NCBI RefSeq assembly: GCF_014451325.2 | Contig: NZ_JACSCH020000005.1 | Coordinates: 364,648 to 428,647 of the forward strand | Direction: 5' to 3' | DNA from: Streptomyces sp. CB02980 | GTDB taxonomy: Bacteria; Actinomycetota; Actinomycetes; Streptomycetales; Streptomycetaceae | DNA: 64,000 nt | Part shown: positions 1-9,120 of the stretch, one piece after another | Layout: every line of letters begins with the position of its first letter | Position numbering within the stretch: position 1 is the first letter of the stretch | Made by a program: the position numbers and the translations under genes | The notes under the pieces: model-generated | What the model was told of the DNA's origin: nothing | Databases searched by the model: none | Seen by the model: only the letters and a program-made list of their open reading frames with translations

Positions 1-2305
1 CCCGGGCGAACCAGAGTCTGATCCGGCCCTGCGACTCCGGGTCCGAGAGCCCGCGCCGCACCTGGTCGGCCTCGTCGCGGCCGCAGCCGGTCATGATCCG
101 TACGATCTCGATGATCTGCTCGTGGAAGACGACCACTCCGTACGTCTCCCGCAGCGTCTCCTCCAGGTCGGGGTGCGGGTAGCGGACGGGCGCGCGGCCG
201 TGCCGGGCCTCGATGAAGGGGCGGACCATGTCGGCGGCGACCGGGCCCGGCCGGAAGAGCGAGATGTCGACGACGAGGTCGTGGAAGGTGGCGGGCTGGA
301 GCCGGCCGACCAGGTCGCGCTGGCCCGGTGACTCGATCTGGAAGCAGCCGAGGGTCTCGGTGGAGCGGATGAGCCGGTAGGTCTCGGGGTCGCCCTCCGG
401 GACCGCGTCGATGTCCGGGCGGGTGCCGGTGGCCCGCTCGACCTCGGCGACAGCGTGGGCCATCGCGGACTGCATCCGCACCCCGAGGACGTCGAGCTTG
501 AGCAGCCCCAGGTCCTCCACGTCCTCCTTGTCGAACTGGGACATGGGGAACCCCTCGCCGCTGGTGGGCACCACGGGGGTACGGGCGAGCAGCGAGACGT
601 CCGAGAGCAGGACCCCGCAGGGGTGCATGGCGGTGCCGCGCGGCAGCGCGTCAAGGGCCTCGACCAGCTCCCAGAGCCTTCCGAACCTCTGCCGTTCGCC
701 CGCGAGTTCGCGCAGTTCGGGCAGTTCGTCGAGGGCGGCGAGGGCGTCGCGGGCGCGGATGTGCGGGAAGGCCTTCGCGATCCGGTCGATCTCGGCCGGA
801 TCCATGGAGAGGGCCGCGCCCACGTCCCGTACCGCGTGGCGGACCCGGTAGGTCTCGGGCATGGAGACGGTGGCGACGCGTGCGGTGCCGAAGCGGTCGA
901 TGATCGCCCGGTAGACCTCGAGCCGGCGGGCGGACTCCACGTCGATGTCGATGTCGGGCAGGGCGGTGCGGCGCTTGGAGAGGAAGCGTTCCATCAGGAG
1001 GCCGTGCTCGACCGGGTCGGCGTGGGCGATGCCGAGGAGGTGGTTGACGAGGGAGCCGGCGCCGGAGCCGCGGGCGGCGACCCGGATGCCCTTCTTCCGT
1101 ACGTCGTCGACGACCTGGGCGACCGTCAGGAAGTAGGGGGCGAAGCGGTGGTGGGCGATGACGTCCAGCTCACGGTGCATCCGGTCCCAGTAGGCGCCCC
1201 GTTTCTCGTACCCCTTGAGGATCATGCCGGCGGCGGCCCGGGAGGCGAGGACGCGCTGGGCGGTGCGGTGCTCGGCGCCGACCAGGTGCGGTTCGGGGAA
1301 GTGCGCGGAGCCGATGCCGAGGTCGTCCTCGGGGTCGACCAGGCAGGCGGCGGCGACCGTCGCGGTCTGTTCGAGGAGCCGGTGGGCGGTGTCCCGGCGG
1401 AAGCCGGCGGCCTCGACGATCCGTTCGGCGGCGGCCAGCATGTCACCGGCCCCCTTGAGCCAGGCGGCTCCGCTGTCGAGCTCCTTGCGGGGGTCGACGG
1501 GGACAAGGCGGCGGGCGGAGTCGAGGACGTCGGCCACCGGGCCCTGGCCGGGGTCGGCGTACCGGACGGCGTTGCTGAGGACCGGCCGGACGCCCTGCTC
1601 GGCGGCGAAGCCGACGGTACGGGCGGCGAGCCGCAGGGAGCCGGGCCCGGTGCCGGAGCGCCCGTGGTCGACGGCCGTGAGGCGCAGCGCGTCGCCGTAC
1701 CGGTCGCGCCAGGGCGCGAGCAGCCGGACGGCCCGGTCGGGGCGGCCGGCGGCGAGGGCCTGTCCGACGTCGGAGTCGGGGCCGAGGAGGACGAGAACGT
1801 CGTCGTCGCACAGGGCGGACCAGGGCAGCAGGGGTCGCCCCCCTCTCCCGGCGTGGGCGGCGGTGATCATCGCGCAGAGCGAGGCCCAGCCGGTACGGGA
1901 GCGGGCGAGGAAGAGGGCTCGGGGCGCGGACTCGTCGACGAAGGCTCCGCCGCGGACGGGGACCCGCCGGATGTCCTGCGGGCCACGTGCGGGCGCCCGC
2001 CCGGCGCCCCGGGGGCCGCCACCGGACGCGGACTCCGGCGCCTGCCCCGCTCCCGCTCCGGACCGTCCCGGCCCGGGCCCGGGCGCCGTCGCCTCGTAGG
2101 CGAGGTCCACGCCGAACAGGGGGCGGACCCCCGCCTTCGCACAGGCCTTCGCGAAGCGGATCGTGCCCGCGAGGGTGTCGCGGTCGGTCAGGGCGAGCGC
2201 GTCCATGCCGCGCTCGGCGGCACGCGCGGCCAGTCGTTCGGGGTGGGAGGCGCCGTAGCGCAGGGAGTAGCCCGACGCGGTGTGCAGATGCGTGAACCCC
2301 GGCAT
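1..2305 (-). CDS. dnaE2: DNA polymerase III alpha subunit, DnaE2-like (C-terminal part outside window)
   Basis: Polymerase subunit of the DnaE family, most like the error-prone DnaE2 type that in actinobacteria copies damaged DNA during the SOS response. About 768 codons are visible; the C-terminal third lies beyond the left edge. The N-terminus is a PHP domain (FTHLHTASGYS at residues 4-14, then ALTDRDT), and the palm carries the catalytic aspartate motif PDIDIDVE near residue 449. The ATG follows a GGGAGG ribosome binding site. A near-perfect LexA box lies in the upstream gap, which favours DnaE2 over the replicative DnaE1. A low-complexity Gly/Pro/Ala insert sits at about residues 72-105. 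The family is certain; the DnaE2 assignment is inferred from the SOS box and the motifs. Confidence 0.88.
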   Translation of the reverse strand, partial: MPGFTHLHTASGYSLRYGASHPERLAARAAERGMDALALTDRDTLAGTIRFAKACAKAGVRPLFGVDLAYEATAPGPGPGRSGAGAGQAPESASGGGPRGAGRAPARGPQDIRRVPVRGGAFVDESAPRALFLARSRTGWASLCAMITAAHAGRGGRPLLPWSALCDDDVLVLLGPDSDVGQALAAGRPDRAVRLLAPWRDRYGDALRLTAVDHGRSGTGPGSLRLAARTVGFAAEQGVRPVLSNAVRYADPGQGPVADVLDSARRLVPVDPRKELDSGAAWLKGAGDMLAAAERIVEAAGFRRDTAHRLLEQTATVAAACLVDPEDDLGIGSAHFPEPHLVGAEHRTAQRVLASRAAAGMILKGYEKRGAYWDRMHRELDVIAHHRFAPYFLTVAQVVDDVRKKGIRVAARGSGAGSLVNHLLGIAHADPVEHGLLMERFLSKRRTALPDIDIDVESARRLEVYRAIIDRFGTARVATVSMPETYRVRHAVRDVGAALSMDPAEIDRIAKAFPHIRARDALAALDELPELRELAGERQRFGRLWELVEALDALPRGTAMHPCGVLLSDVSLLARTPVVPTSGEGFPMSQFDKEDVEDLGLLKLDVLGVRMQSAMAHAVAEVERATGTRPDIDAVPEGDPETYRLIRSTETLGCFQIESPGQRDLVGRLQPATFHDLVVDISLFRPGPVAADMVRPFIEARHGRAPVRYPHPDLEETLRETYGVVVFHEQIIEIVRIMTGCGRDEADQVRRGLSDPESQGRIRLWFAR

Positions 2306-2377
2306 GGTGCACCTCCCGGCTCCCGCATCGAAATCGTACGTACGTTCCCACCCCCTCGTTCTTCACCTTAGCCCATT

Positions 2378-2393
2378 TCGAACGTTCGTACGA
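2378..2393. promoter_or_regulatory. LexA (SOS) box
   Basis: The 16 bases TCGAACGTTCGTACGA match the actinobacterial SOS box TCGAAC-N4-GTTCGA at all but one of the defined positions. The box lies 72 bp before the dnaE2-like start, in the gap shared with the divergent membrane protein gene. A weaker second match (TCGTACGTACGTTCCC) lies at 2334-2349, between this box and the dnaE2 start. Confidence 0.7.
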
Positions 2394-2475
2394 TAACCGC
2401 GCCGGGTCGTCCTCCGGTCAACCATTCGGGCGCATCCCACCTGCGGAAACACCCCCTGCCCCCGAGCGTGGGGGC

Positions 2476-3525
2476 ATGAGCCTCGTCGACGAACTGAAAA
2501 GCGCCGTCACCCCCCGAGCCGCCCTCCTCGTCGTCGGCGTCTTCGCCCTCCAGCTGCTGTTCATCACCTCGTACGTCGGAGCCCTGCACCACCCCGAGCC
2601 GAGGGACGTCCCCTTCGGCGTCGTCGCACCGCAACGGGTCTCCGCACAGCTCGTCGGACAGCTGGATCGGCTCCCCGGCGCCCCGCTCGACCCCCGTTCG
2701 GTCGCCGACGAGGCCACGGCCCGGAACCAGATCCTGAACCGGGACATCGACGGCGCCCTGATCGTCGACCCCACCGGCCGCACCGACACCCTGCTCGTGG
2801 CCTCCGGCGGCGGCACCGTGCTCTCCTCGGCCCTGGAGACGATCCTCACCCGCGTGGAGGCGACCCAGCAGCGCACCGTACGGACCGTCGACGTGGCCCC
2901 CGCCTCGTCGGAGGACTTCGACGGGCTCTCGGCCTTCTACCTCGTCGTCGGCTGGTGCGTCGGCGGCTACATCTGCGCCGCGATCCTCGCCATCAGCGCG
3001 GGCTCCCGGCCCGCGAACCGGGAACGCGCGATCATCCGCCTCGGGGTCCTCGCGGTCTACTCGGTCCTCGGCGGGCTCGGCGGCGCGGTCATCGTCGGCC
3101 CGATCCTGGGGGCCCTGCCCGGCAGCGTCGCCGCCCTGTGGGGGCTCGGGACGCTGGTCGTCTTCGCCGTCGGCGCCGCCACCCTCGCCCTGCAGTCGGT
3201 CTTCGGGATCGTCGGCATCGGCCTGGCGATCCTGCTCATCGTGGTCGCGGGCAACCCCAGCGCGGGCGGCGCCTTCCCGCTGCCGATGCTGCCCCCGTTC
3301 TGGAACGCGATCGGCCCCGCCCTGCCACCGGGCGCCGGTACCTGGGCGGCGCGCTCGATCGCGTACTTCAAGGGCAACGACATGACGAGCTCGATGCTGG
3401 TCCTCTCGGCCTGGGCGGTCGTCGGCGTGGTCGTCACCCTGGTGATGTCCTCCCTGAAGCGCAGGCCCGAGTCGGAGCCGATCGCGGACGAGGTCGACAC
3501 CGCGAGCGGCACACGGATCCGCTGA
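2476..3525 (+). CDS. Integral membrane protein, ABC-2/YhgE-like (DUF3533 type)
   Basis: 349 residues with the layout of small ABC-2/YhgE-like membrane proteins: one N-terminal helix (about 15-37), an extracytoplasmic domain of about 110 residues, then five helices (about 153-175, 188-212, 218-238, 241-260, 308-330) and a short charged tail. No ATPase lies next to it, so an export role is only inferred from the fold class. It starts with ATG and is divergent from the dnaE2-like gene, with the SOS box between them, so damage induction of this gene too is possible but unproven. Function otherwise unknown. Confidence 0.75.
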   Translation: MSLVDELKSAVTPRAALLVVGVFALQLLFITSYVGALHHPEPRDVPFGVVAPQRVSAQLVGQLDRLPGAPLDPRSVADEATARNQILNRDIDGALIVDPTGRTDTLLVASGGGTVLSSALETILTRVEATQQRTVRTVDVAPASSEDFDGLSAFYLVVGWCVGGYICAAILAISAGSRPANRERAIIRLGVLAVYSVLGGLGGAVIVGPILGALPGSVAALWGLGTLVVFAVGAATLALQSVFGIVGIGLAILLIVVAGNPSAGGAFPLPMLPPFWNAIGPALPPGAGTWAARSIAYFKGNDMTSSMLVLSAWAVVGVVVTLVMSSLKRRPESEPIADEVDTASGTRIR

Positions 3526-3610
3526 AGCCGAAAACCCCTGGCCCACCCGCCCATCGGCCGTTACGTTCGCGGGGCAGCACCGACCGTTCCCCGAACCGAC
3601 AAGGCTCTCC

Positions 3611-4591
3611 GTGACTTCTGTTCGCCCCGCCCGTCCCGACGAACTCCCCGCCCTGGTCGAGCACTCCGGCGACCCCGAGCGCAACGCCGCCACCCGCGCG
3701 TACCTCTCCCAGCTCCTCGACAGCGCGTGCACCCGGCCCGAGTGGTGCCTGGTCGCCGAGGACGGCGACGGCCGGCTCACCGGCAGCGTGGTGCTGTGGA
3801 CCATGCCGGGACACGAGGTCCCGCTCGCGCTGGTGCTGTTCGAGGCGCCGGAGGACGCCCCGGAGACCGCTGCGGCGCTGCTCGACGCGGCCGCCGTCAA
3901 GGCCAGGGAGCTGGGCGCGACGGAGCTGGAGCACGTCGTCGACTCCCCCGCCCAGGCCCCGCAGTTCCAGCGGAGCCCGGAGCACCGGGGCGAGCTGCTG
4001 CGGGCGTCCGGGTACGCCGTGATCCGCGACGGCCGCAGGTTCAGCCTGCGGGTCCCCGCCGCGAACGGAACCGGTGACGGCGGACCGGAGGCGTCCGGCG
4101 CGCCGGACGGGCTGCCCGCCGACGACCCCCGGCTGACCTTCCGCTCGCTCGCCGAACTCGGCCCCGAGCCCTTCGTCGCGGTCCTCGCCGAGCTGCTCGC
4201 CGACACCGCCGACGCCCGCCTCGCGGCCGACGTACGGCAGCACGGCGCCCGGCGCGCGGCCGAGCTGCTCTTCGAGGAGACGGCCGAGCTGAAGCACGAG
4301 CCCGCGTGGTGGGAGCTCGGCTACGACGCGGACGGCACCGTCGCCGTGATCAGCCTGCCCGCCGAGAACCCCAGCGTTCCGGTCATCGGTTTCGTCGGCG
4401 TCGCCCCCGCCCACCGGGGCAAGGGGTACGCCAGCTCGGTCGTGGTCCGGGGCACGCGCGTCCTGGTCGGCGCCGGGGCCACCGAGATCCGCGGGGACTG
4501 CGACGCCGCGAACGTGGCGATGGCCAAGGCCTTCGAGCGTGCCGGGTACGTGAACTTCGCCGACCGGCTGGAGTTCGCCCGCGCCCTCTGA
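3611..4591 (+). CDS. GNAT family N-acetyltransferase (two-domain)
   Basis: 326 residues starting at GTG. The C-terminal half has a clear GNAT acetyl-CoA-binding motif A (VAPAHRGKGYASSV, about residues 260-273) followed by a typical motif B helix (MAKAFERAGY). The N-terminal half looks like a degenerate GNAT domain, as in tandem GNAT enzymes. Expected to transfer acetyl from acetyl-CoA to an amine of an unknown small molecule or protein in the cytoplasm. It ends just before a strong hairpin that separates it from the convergent protease gene. Confidence 0.82.
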   Translation: MTSVRPARPDELPALVEHSGDPERNAATRAYLSQLLDSACTRPEWCLVAEDGDGRLTGSVVLWTMPGHEVPLALVLFEAPEDAPETAAALLDAAAVKARELGATELEHVVDSPAQAPQFQRSPEHRGELLRASGYAVIRDGRRFSLRVPAANGTGDGGPEASGAPDGLPADDPRLTFRSLAELGPEPFVAVLAELLADTADARLAADVRQHGARRAAELLFEETAELKHEPAWWELGYDADGTVAVISLPAENPSVPVIGFVGVAPAHRGKGYASSVVVRGTRVLVGAGATEIRGDCDAANVAMAKAFERAGYVNFADRLEFARAL

Positions 4592-4610
4592 TCCCGCGCC
4601 CCCCGACGCG

Positions 4611-4677
4611 GTCCGCCGTACGACGGTGCCGCCCCGTGCTTCCTCGCACGGGGCGGCACCGTCGTACGACGGCGGAC
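4611..4677. terminator. Bidirectional hairpin terminator
   Basis: A 29-base arm (4611-4639) pairs with 4646-4677 apart from a 3-base insertion, around a 6-base loop. The stem is very GC-rich and lies between two convergent genes, so it can terminate both. Confidence 0.8.
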
Positions 4678-4783
4678 TACCGGCCGCAGTACGCCCGGGT
4701 CGTCAGTTCCCTCGTCTCGTCGATCATCGGCATCCGGGGGTCGGCCGGCGCGCACCGGTCGGCGTGCGCGTGTCCCGGGTCGG

Positions 4784-5692
4784 CTAGAAGACGCCGACCC
4801 CGTACGCGCTCAGCGCCTCCGTCACGGGCTGGAAGAAGGTCGTCCCGCCCGTGGAGCAGTTGCCGCTGCCGCCCGAGGTGAGGCCGACGGCACGGCTGCC
4901 CGAGTAGAGCGGGCCGCCGGAGTCGCCGGGCTCGGCGCAGACGTTCGTGCGGATCAGGCCGGAGACGATGTCGCCGCCGCCGTAGTTCACGGTGGCGTTG
5001 AGGCCCGTCACGGAGCCGCTGTGGGTGCCGGTGGTGGAGCCGCGGCGGGTGACGGACATGCCGACGGTGGCGTTGACGGCGCTCGTGATGTCCACGTTGC
5101 CGACCGTCCCGGACTTGGTGACGGAGGTGTTGGTGTAGCGCACCAGGCCGTAGTCGTTGCCCGGGAAGCTGGACCCGGCGGTGGTGCCGAGGACGGTGGT
5201 CCGGGAGGAGTTGGAGTACCAGGTGCCCGCTCCGTCGGTGCAGTGTCCGGCGGTCAGGAAGTAGTAGTTGCCCGCGCCGTCCCGGACGTTGAAGCCCAGC
5301 GAGCAGCGCCAGCTGGTGGCGTAGATCGCGTCGCCGCCGGATATCAGCTTGCTGAACCTTCCGGGGGTGCGTTCGACCCGGATGGCGTCCGCGTTCGCGC
5401 CGGCCTGCCGCTTGATCTTCGCGAGGTCGGCCTGGCTGACGGTGGAGTCGGCGGTGACGACCAGCCTGCCGGTGGCGGTGTCGGCGTACCAGGCGGTACC
5501 GGCCACGTCCGCGGCGCGGACGGCGTCGCCGGTCGCCGAGAGGGCGGCGGCGTCGAAGGTGCGGGTGCTCTGTGCGGTGTCGGCGGTGCCCGCGCTCGCG
5601 GTGGGGGCGGCGAGCGCGGCTGCGGCGGCGAGGCCTGCCGCGACGGCGAGCAGCCGGACGGTTCTCGTGGGGGTGGTGCGCATGGTCCTCAC
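4784..5692 (-). CDS. Secreted S1 serine protease, streptogrisin (SGPB-like) precursor
   Basis: 302-residue pre-pro-protease of the chymotrypsin-like streptogrisin group, secreted and self-processed. Residues 1-34 form an Ala-rich signal peptide; residues 35-116 are the Al-LP-type propeptide; the mature enzyme should begin at Ile117 ([14 protein letters not shown]). The triad is intact: His150 (TAGHC), Asp180 (NDYGLVRY) and Ser258 (GDSGGP). Four mature-domain cysteines (130, 151, 252, 279) are placed for the two usual disulfides. The GTG start has GGGAGG seven bases upstream; an ATG three codons later (5683) is an alternative with its own GAGG. Similar in length to SGPB/SAM-P20 type enzymes. 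Likely substrate: extracellular protein, cleaved after large hydrophobic residues (family knowledge). Confidence 0.95.
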   Translation of the reverse strand: MRTMRTTPTRTVRLLAVAAGLAAAAALAAPTASAGTADTAQSTRTFDAAALSATGDAVRAADVAGTAWYADTATGRLVVTADSTVSQADLAKIKRQAGANADAIRVERTPGRFSKLISGGDAIYATSWRCSLGFNVRDGAGNYYFLTAGHCTDGAGTWYSNSSRTTVLGTTAGSSFPGNDYGLVRYTNTSVTKSGTVGNVDITSAVNATVGMSVTRRGSTTGTHSGSVTGLNATVNYGGGDIVSGLIRTNVCAEPGDSGGPLYSGSRAVGLTSGGSGNCSTGGTTFFQPVTEALSAYGVGVF

Positions 5693-5781
5693 TTCTGTTC
5701 CTCCCGAGGGGAATCGGGGGCCCGCCGTGGGGTGCCGGGCCCGTGAGGCGCGGCCCGGGGCCGGCGCTGTGGGGGAGTCTC

Positions 5782-5829
5782 GGGCCGTACGACTTCACGC
5801 CGCAAGGGCGCGATTCGGCCGTACGGCCC
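5782..5829. terminator. Weak inverted repeat after DUF1684 gene
   Basis: A 9-base perfect inverted repeat (5782-5790 with 5821-5829) encloses a 30-base loop. It lies just downstream of the last gene of the eight-gene minus-strand operon. It could act as its terminator, or as a regulatory hairpin upstream of the protease. Confidence 0.35.
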
Positions 5830-5869
5830 TCAACCACCCGACGCCTCGGAGGAGTTGAAGCATGGCCGG

Positions 5870-6694
5870 TCAGACCGCGCCCAGCCGCCGCTCCCCCGCC
5901 GCGACGGCGGTGTCGAGCGTGTTCCCCGGCGGCGGGAACGGGCAGATGAAGTGGTCGGCGAAGGCGCACGGCGGCAGCAGCGCGCGGTTGAGGTCGACCG
6001 TCACCGAGCCGTCCGCCGCCGGGGCCGCCGGGCGCAGGAAACGGAAGCGGTAGCTGTCCCGGCCGCTGGTGGCGTCCGCGAAGACCGCCCACAGGGAGCC
6101 GTCGTCCTCGACGGCCACCTGGAGGGTGTGCTCGCCGCCGTGCAGCTCGAAGACCAGCTCGCCGGAGAGCCCGAGGCCGCGCTCGCGGCCGTCGGCGTTC
6201 TCCACCCGTACGCTGCGCGTCCGCTCGTACGGCCGGAAGACTCCGGGCACCACCCAGCGCTCGTCGTACGGGGTGGCCTCGATGCCCCGGAAGGCGGTAC
6301 GGGCCTCGGAGCCGGGGTCGAAGTCCCGTACGGCCCAGAGCCCTTCGCGTCGCAGCACCACGATCCGCCGGCCCGCCGACTCGACGCGGGACTCGTGGAT
6401 CGGGGCGTGGTCGGCGGTGAGCCGGACCGTGCCGGTGAAGGGCTTGCCGTCGACGGTGATCCCGTCCTCGGCGCGGGCACTGAGGAGCACCTCGTCGCCG
6501 TCCTCCCGCCACTCCCCCGGAACGGCCGGAATTCGCCCCTCCGGGAAGTCCGAGAGCCAGTGGGTGCCCGTGAGGGAGAGCGGACCGTACGAGGAGGAGA
6601 CCGCGGCCTCCCGCTGCTCGTGCCAGTGCTGCCACTCCTGCCGGGGGTCGGCCCCCGCGTCCGTACCCGTGCCGCTGTCGTTGTCCGTGCTCAT
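5870..6694 (-). CDS. DUF1684 domain protein
   Basis: 274 residues matching the DUF1684 family in length and style. It opens with WQHWHEQREAAV and GPLSLTGTHWL, and has a Cys-containing C-terminal stretch (NRALLPPCAFADHFICPFP) typical of the family. Biochemical function unknown; it is soluble with no signal peptide. It is the last gene of the operon with two flavin monooxygenases and an ABC importer, starting five bases after the previous stop (GAAGGG upstream). An ATG six codons earlier (6712), overlapping the previous gene, is possible. Its repeated company with LLM oxidoreductases suggests an accessory role in handling an organosulfur compound (inference). Confidence 0.8.
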   Translation of the reverse strand: MSTDNDSGTGTDAGADPRQEWQHWHEQREAAVSSSYGPLSLTGTHWLSDFPEGRIPAVPGEWREDGDEVLLSARAEDGITVDGKPFTGTVRLTADHAPIHESRVESAGRRIVVLRREGLWAVRDFDPGSEARTAFRGIEATPYDERWVVPGVFRPYERTRSVRVENADGRERGLGLSGELVFELHGGEHTLQVAVEDDGSLWAVFADATSGRDSYRFRFLRPAAPAADGSVTVDLNRALLPPCAFADHFICPFPPPGNTLDTAVAAGERRLGAV

Positions 6695-6699
6695 GGTGC

Positions 6700-8007
6700 T
6701 CAACCCTTCCATACGGGCTCGGGAAGCCCGAGGTGCGACCGGAGCGTCGTGCCCGAGTACTCCGTACGGAAGACCCCCCGCTCCTGGAGCAGCGGAACGA
6801 CCCGGTCGACGAAGTCGTCGAGGCCGCCGGGGGTGAGGTGGGGGACGAGGATGAAGCCGTCGGCGGCGTCCGTGGCGACGAACTCCTCCAGGGCCGCCGC
6901 GACCGTCCCCGGGCTGCCGACGAAGGACTGCCGGCCCGTGGACTCGACGACCGTCTGACGGATCGACAGGCCCTTGGCCTCGGAGAGCGCCCGCCACTTC
7001 CTGGCCACCCCGACCGGGTCGGCGACCCGCACCCGCCCCTGGACCAGGGTCGAGTCCGGATCGGGGTCGACGTCCGGGAGCGGTCCGTCCGGGTCGTAAC
7101 CGGACAGGTCGCGGCCCCAGATCTGCTCCAGGGCGAGGATCGCGTTCTGCGGGGAGACCTGCTGGCGGCGGATCTCCCCGGCGTGCTCCTGCGCCTCGGC
7201 GTCGGTGTCCCCGAGGACGTACGTCACCCCGGGCATGATCTTCAGATCGCCGGGCTCCCGCCCGTGCCGGGCGAGCCGCCCCTTGACGTCGGCGTAGAAC
7301 TCCCGGCCGGCCTCCAGGGTCGAGTGCCGGGTGAAGATCACGTCGGCGGCCGAGGCCGCGAACTCCCGGCCCTCGGCGGAGTCACCGGCCTGGATGACGA
7401 CCGGGTGCCCCTGCGGGGAGCGCGGGACGGTGAACTCGCCCTCGATCCCGAACTGCGGCCCGCTGTGGACGAAGGGCCGCTGCCGGCCCTCCGGGGTCCA
7501 GGAGTCCCACAGCTCCCGGGCCGTGGCGAGGAACTCGGCGGCCCGGGTGTACCGGTCGGCCCGGTCCAGGTAGCCGCCGCGCCGGAAGTTCTCGCCGGTG
7601 AAGGCGTCCGATGAGGTGACGACGTTCCAGGCGGCCCGGCCCGCGCTGAGGTGGTCGAGCGAGGCGAGCCGCCGGGCCAGTTCGTACGGCTCGTTGAAGG
7701 TGGCGTTGACCGTACCGGCCAGGCCGAGCCGGTCGGTGACGGCGGCGAGCGCGTTCAGGACGGTGATCGACTCGGGCCGGCCGACGACGTCGAGGTCGTG
7801 GATGCGGCCGTTGTGCTCGCGCAGCCGCAGCCCCTCGGCCAGGAAGAAGAAGTCGAAGAGGCCGCGCTCCGCGGTCCTGGCGAGATGCTCGAAGGAGGAG
7901 AAGTCGATCTGCGAGCCGGAGCGCGGATCGGCCCAGACGGTGGTGGAGTTGACGCCGGGGAAGTGCGCGGCGAGATGGATCTGCTTCCGGCCCGGAGTCG
8001 TGCTCAT
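6700..8007 (-). CDS. LLM-class FMN-dependent monooxygenase (NtaA/SnaA/DszA/DmoA family)
   Basis: 435 residues, the usual length of the NtaA/DszA/DmoA group of two-component flavin monooxygenases, which use reduced FMN from a partner reductase and oxygen to cleave C-S or C-N bonds. Recognisable features are QIHLAAHFPGV at the start, FDFFFLAEGL, the barrel strand SAGRAAWNVVTS, and SPQGHPVVIQAGDS. The start codon overlaps the stop of the upstream monooxygenase gene (ATGA), so the two are translationally coupled. Placed with importer genes and Cys-ended leader peptides, its substrate is probably an organosulfur compound such as a sulfone or sulfonate. The precise substrate cannot be read from the sequence. 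Confidence 0.88.
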   Translation of the reverse strand: MSTTPGRKQIHLAAHFPGVNSTTVWADPRSGSQIDFSSFEHLARTAERGLFDFFFLAEGLRLREHNGRIHDLDVVGRPESITVLNALAAVTDRLGLAGTVNATFNEPYELARRLASLDHLSAGRAAWNVVTSSDAFTGENFRRGGYLDRADRYTRAAEFLATARELWDSWTPEGRQRPFVHSGPQFGIEGEFTVPRSPQGHPVVIQAGDSAEGREFAASAADVIFTRHSTLEAGREFYADVKGRLARHGREPGDLKIMPGVTYVLGDTDAEAQEHAGEIRRQQVSPQNAILALEQIWGRDLSGYDPDGPLPDVDPDPDSTLVQGRVRVADPVGVARKWRALSEAKGLSIRQTVVESTGRQSFVGSPGTVAAALEEFVATDAADGFILVPHLTPGGLDDFVDRVVPLLQERGVFRTEYSGTTLRSHLGLPEPVWKG

Positions 8008-9080
8008 GCGCGTGCTCCCGTCGTCACCCGTGCTTCGGTGGCGTACTGGCTGACGGGGCGGGCGAGCCCCAGGTGGTCGCGGAGGGTGGCGCCCTCGTAG
8101 GCCGTACGGAAGAGCCCGCGGTCGCGCAGCCGGGTGACGGTGCCGGCGGTGAACCGCTCCAGGTCCCGCTCGGGCACGGCCGGCACGAGGTGGAAGCCGT
8201 CGATGGCGCCGCCGCCGTGCCAGCCCGCGATCAGTTCGGCGAGCGCCCCGGGCCCGCCCTCGTACGCGTCGAGGTCGACGGTCGCCGAGAGCAGGACGCG
8301 CAGCTGTCCGGGGTCCCGGCCGTGGGCGCGGGCCCCCTGCCGCAGTTCGGCGCGGAGGGCGGCGGCCTCCTCGGCTGAGGAGGCCCTGATCAGGGCCACG
8401 TCGGCATGGTGGGCTGCGGTGTCGCGGGCGGCGGGGCGGGTGGCGTCGACGACGGTCACCGGGTTGCCCTGCGGGGGCCGGGGGACGATCGAGGGGCCCC
8501 TGACCGAGAAGGTCGCGCCCTGGAAGTTCACGTGGTGCAGCTTGCGGCGGTCGACGAACCGCCCGGTCACCACGTCCCGTATCTCGGCGTCGTCCTCCCA
8601 GCTGTCCCACAGTTTGCGGGAGGCCTCGGCGACCTCGCCCGCCTCCTGCCAGAGCTCGGCGGTGGGCGGGACCGGCCGGCGGCCGAAGATCCTGGCCTCG
8701 GCCCCGGTCGGGGAGACCGCGATCCGCCAGCCCGCCCGGCCCCGGCTGACCCAGTCGAGGGTGGCGACGGCGGCCTGGACGTGGAAGGGCTCGGTGTGGG
8801 TGGTGGTCACCGTCGGCACGAGGCCGATGGAGCGGGTCTCGGGGGCGACCCGGGCCAGGACGGCGAGCGCGTCGAGTCCGGGCCGGGTGAAGGAGTCGTC
8901 GTGGGTGAGGAAGTCGAGCGCGGCGGCCTCGGCGAGCCGGGCGAGCGCGACGGTACGGGCGGCGGTGCCGGCGACGGCGGGTGCGGTGGTACGGGCGGCG
9001 GCGGAGGCGAGGGGGCCCGGGGAGTCACCGGCGCCCGGGTCGAGTTCGGCGGCGAGGTGGAGCGTTCGGCTGCTGGTCAT
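8004..9080 (-). CDS. Second LLM-class flavin-dependent monooxygenase, shorter
   Basis: 358 residues, a paralogue of the gene that follows it but about 75 residues shorter. It keeps the core signatures (RTLHLAAELDPG, DWVSRGRAGWRIAVSP, RPPQGNPVTVVDA) and the C-terminal LFRTAYEGATLRDHLGL, which closely resembles the partner's LFRTEYSGTTLRSHLGL. Probably a luciferase-like TIM barrel using reduced FMN. The missing segments suggest a different substrate or a partner-subunit role. Same operon, 40 bases after the binding-protein gene. Confidence 0.82.
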   Translation of the reverse strand: MTSSRTLHLAAELDPGAGDSPGPLASAAARTTAPAVAGTAARTVALARLAEAAALDFLTHDDSFTRPGLDALAVLARVAPETRSIGLVPTVTTTHTEPFHVQAAVATLDWVSRGRAGWRIAVSPTGAEARIFGRRPVPPTAELWQEAGEVAEASRKLWDSWEDDAEIRDVVTGRFVDRRKLHHVNFQGATFSVRGPSIVPRPPQGNPVTVVDATRPAARDTAAHHADVALIRASSAEEAAALRAELRQGARAHGRDPGQLRVLLSATVDLDAYEGGPGALAELIAGWHGGGAIDGFHLVPAVPERDLERFTAGTVTRLRDRGLFRTAYEGATLRDHLGLARPVSQYATEARVTTGARA

Positions 9081-9120
9081 GCGGTCTCTCTCGAAGCGAC
9101 GTGGAGCGGACGGAGCGCGG

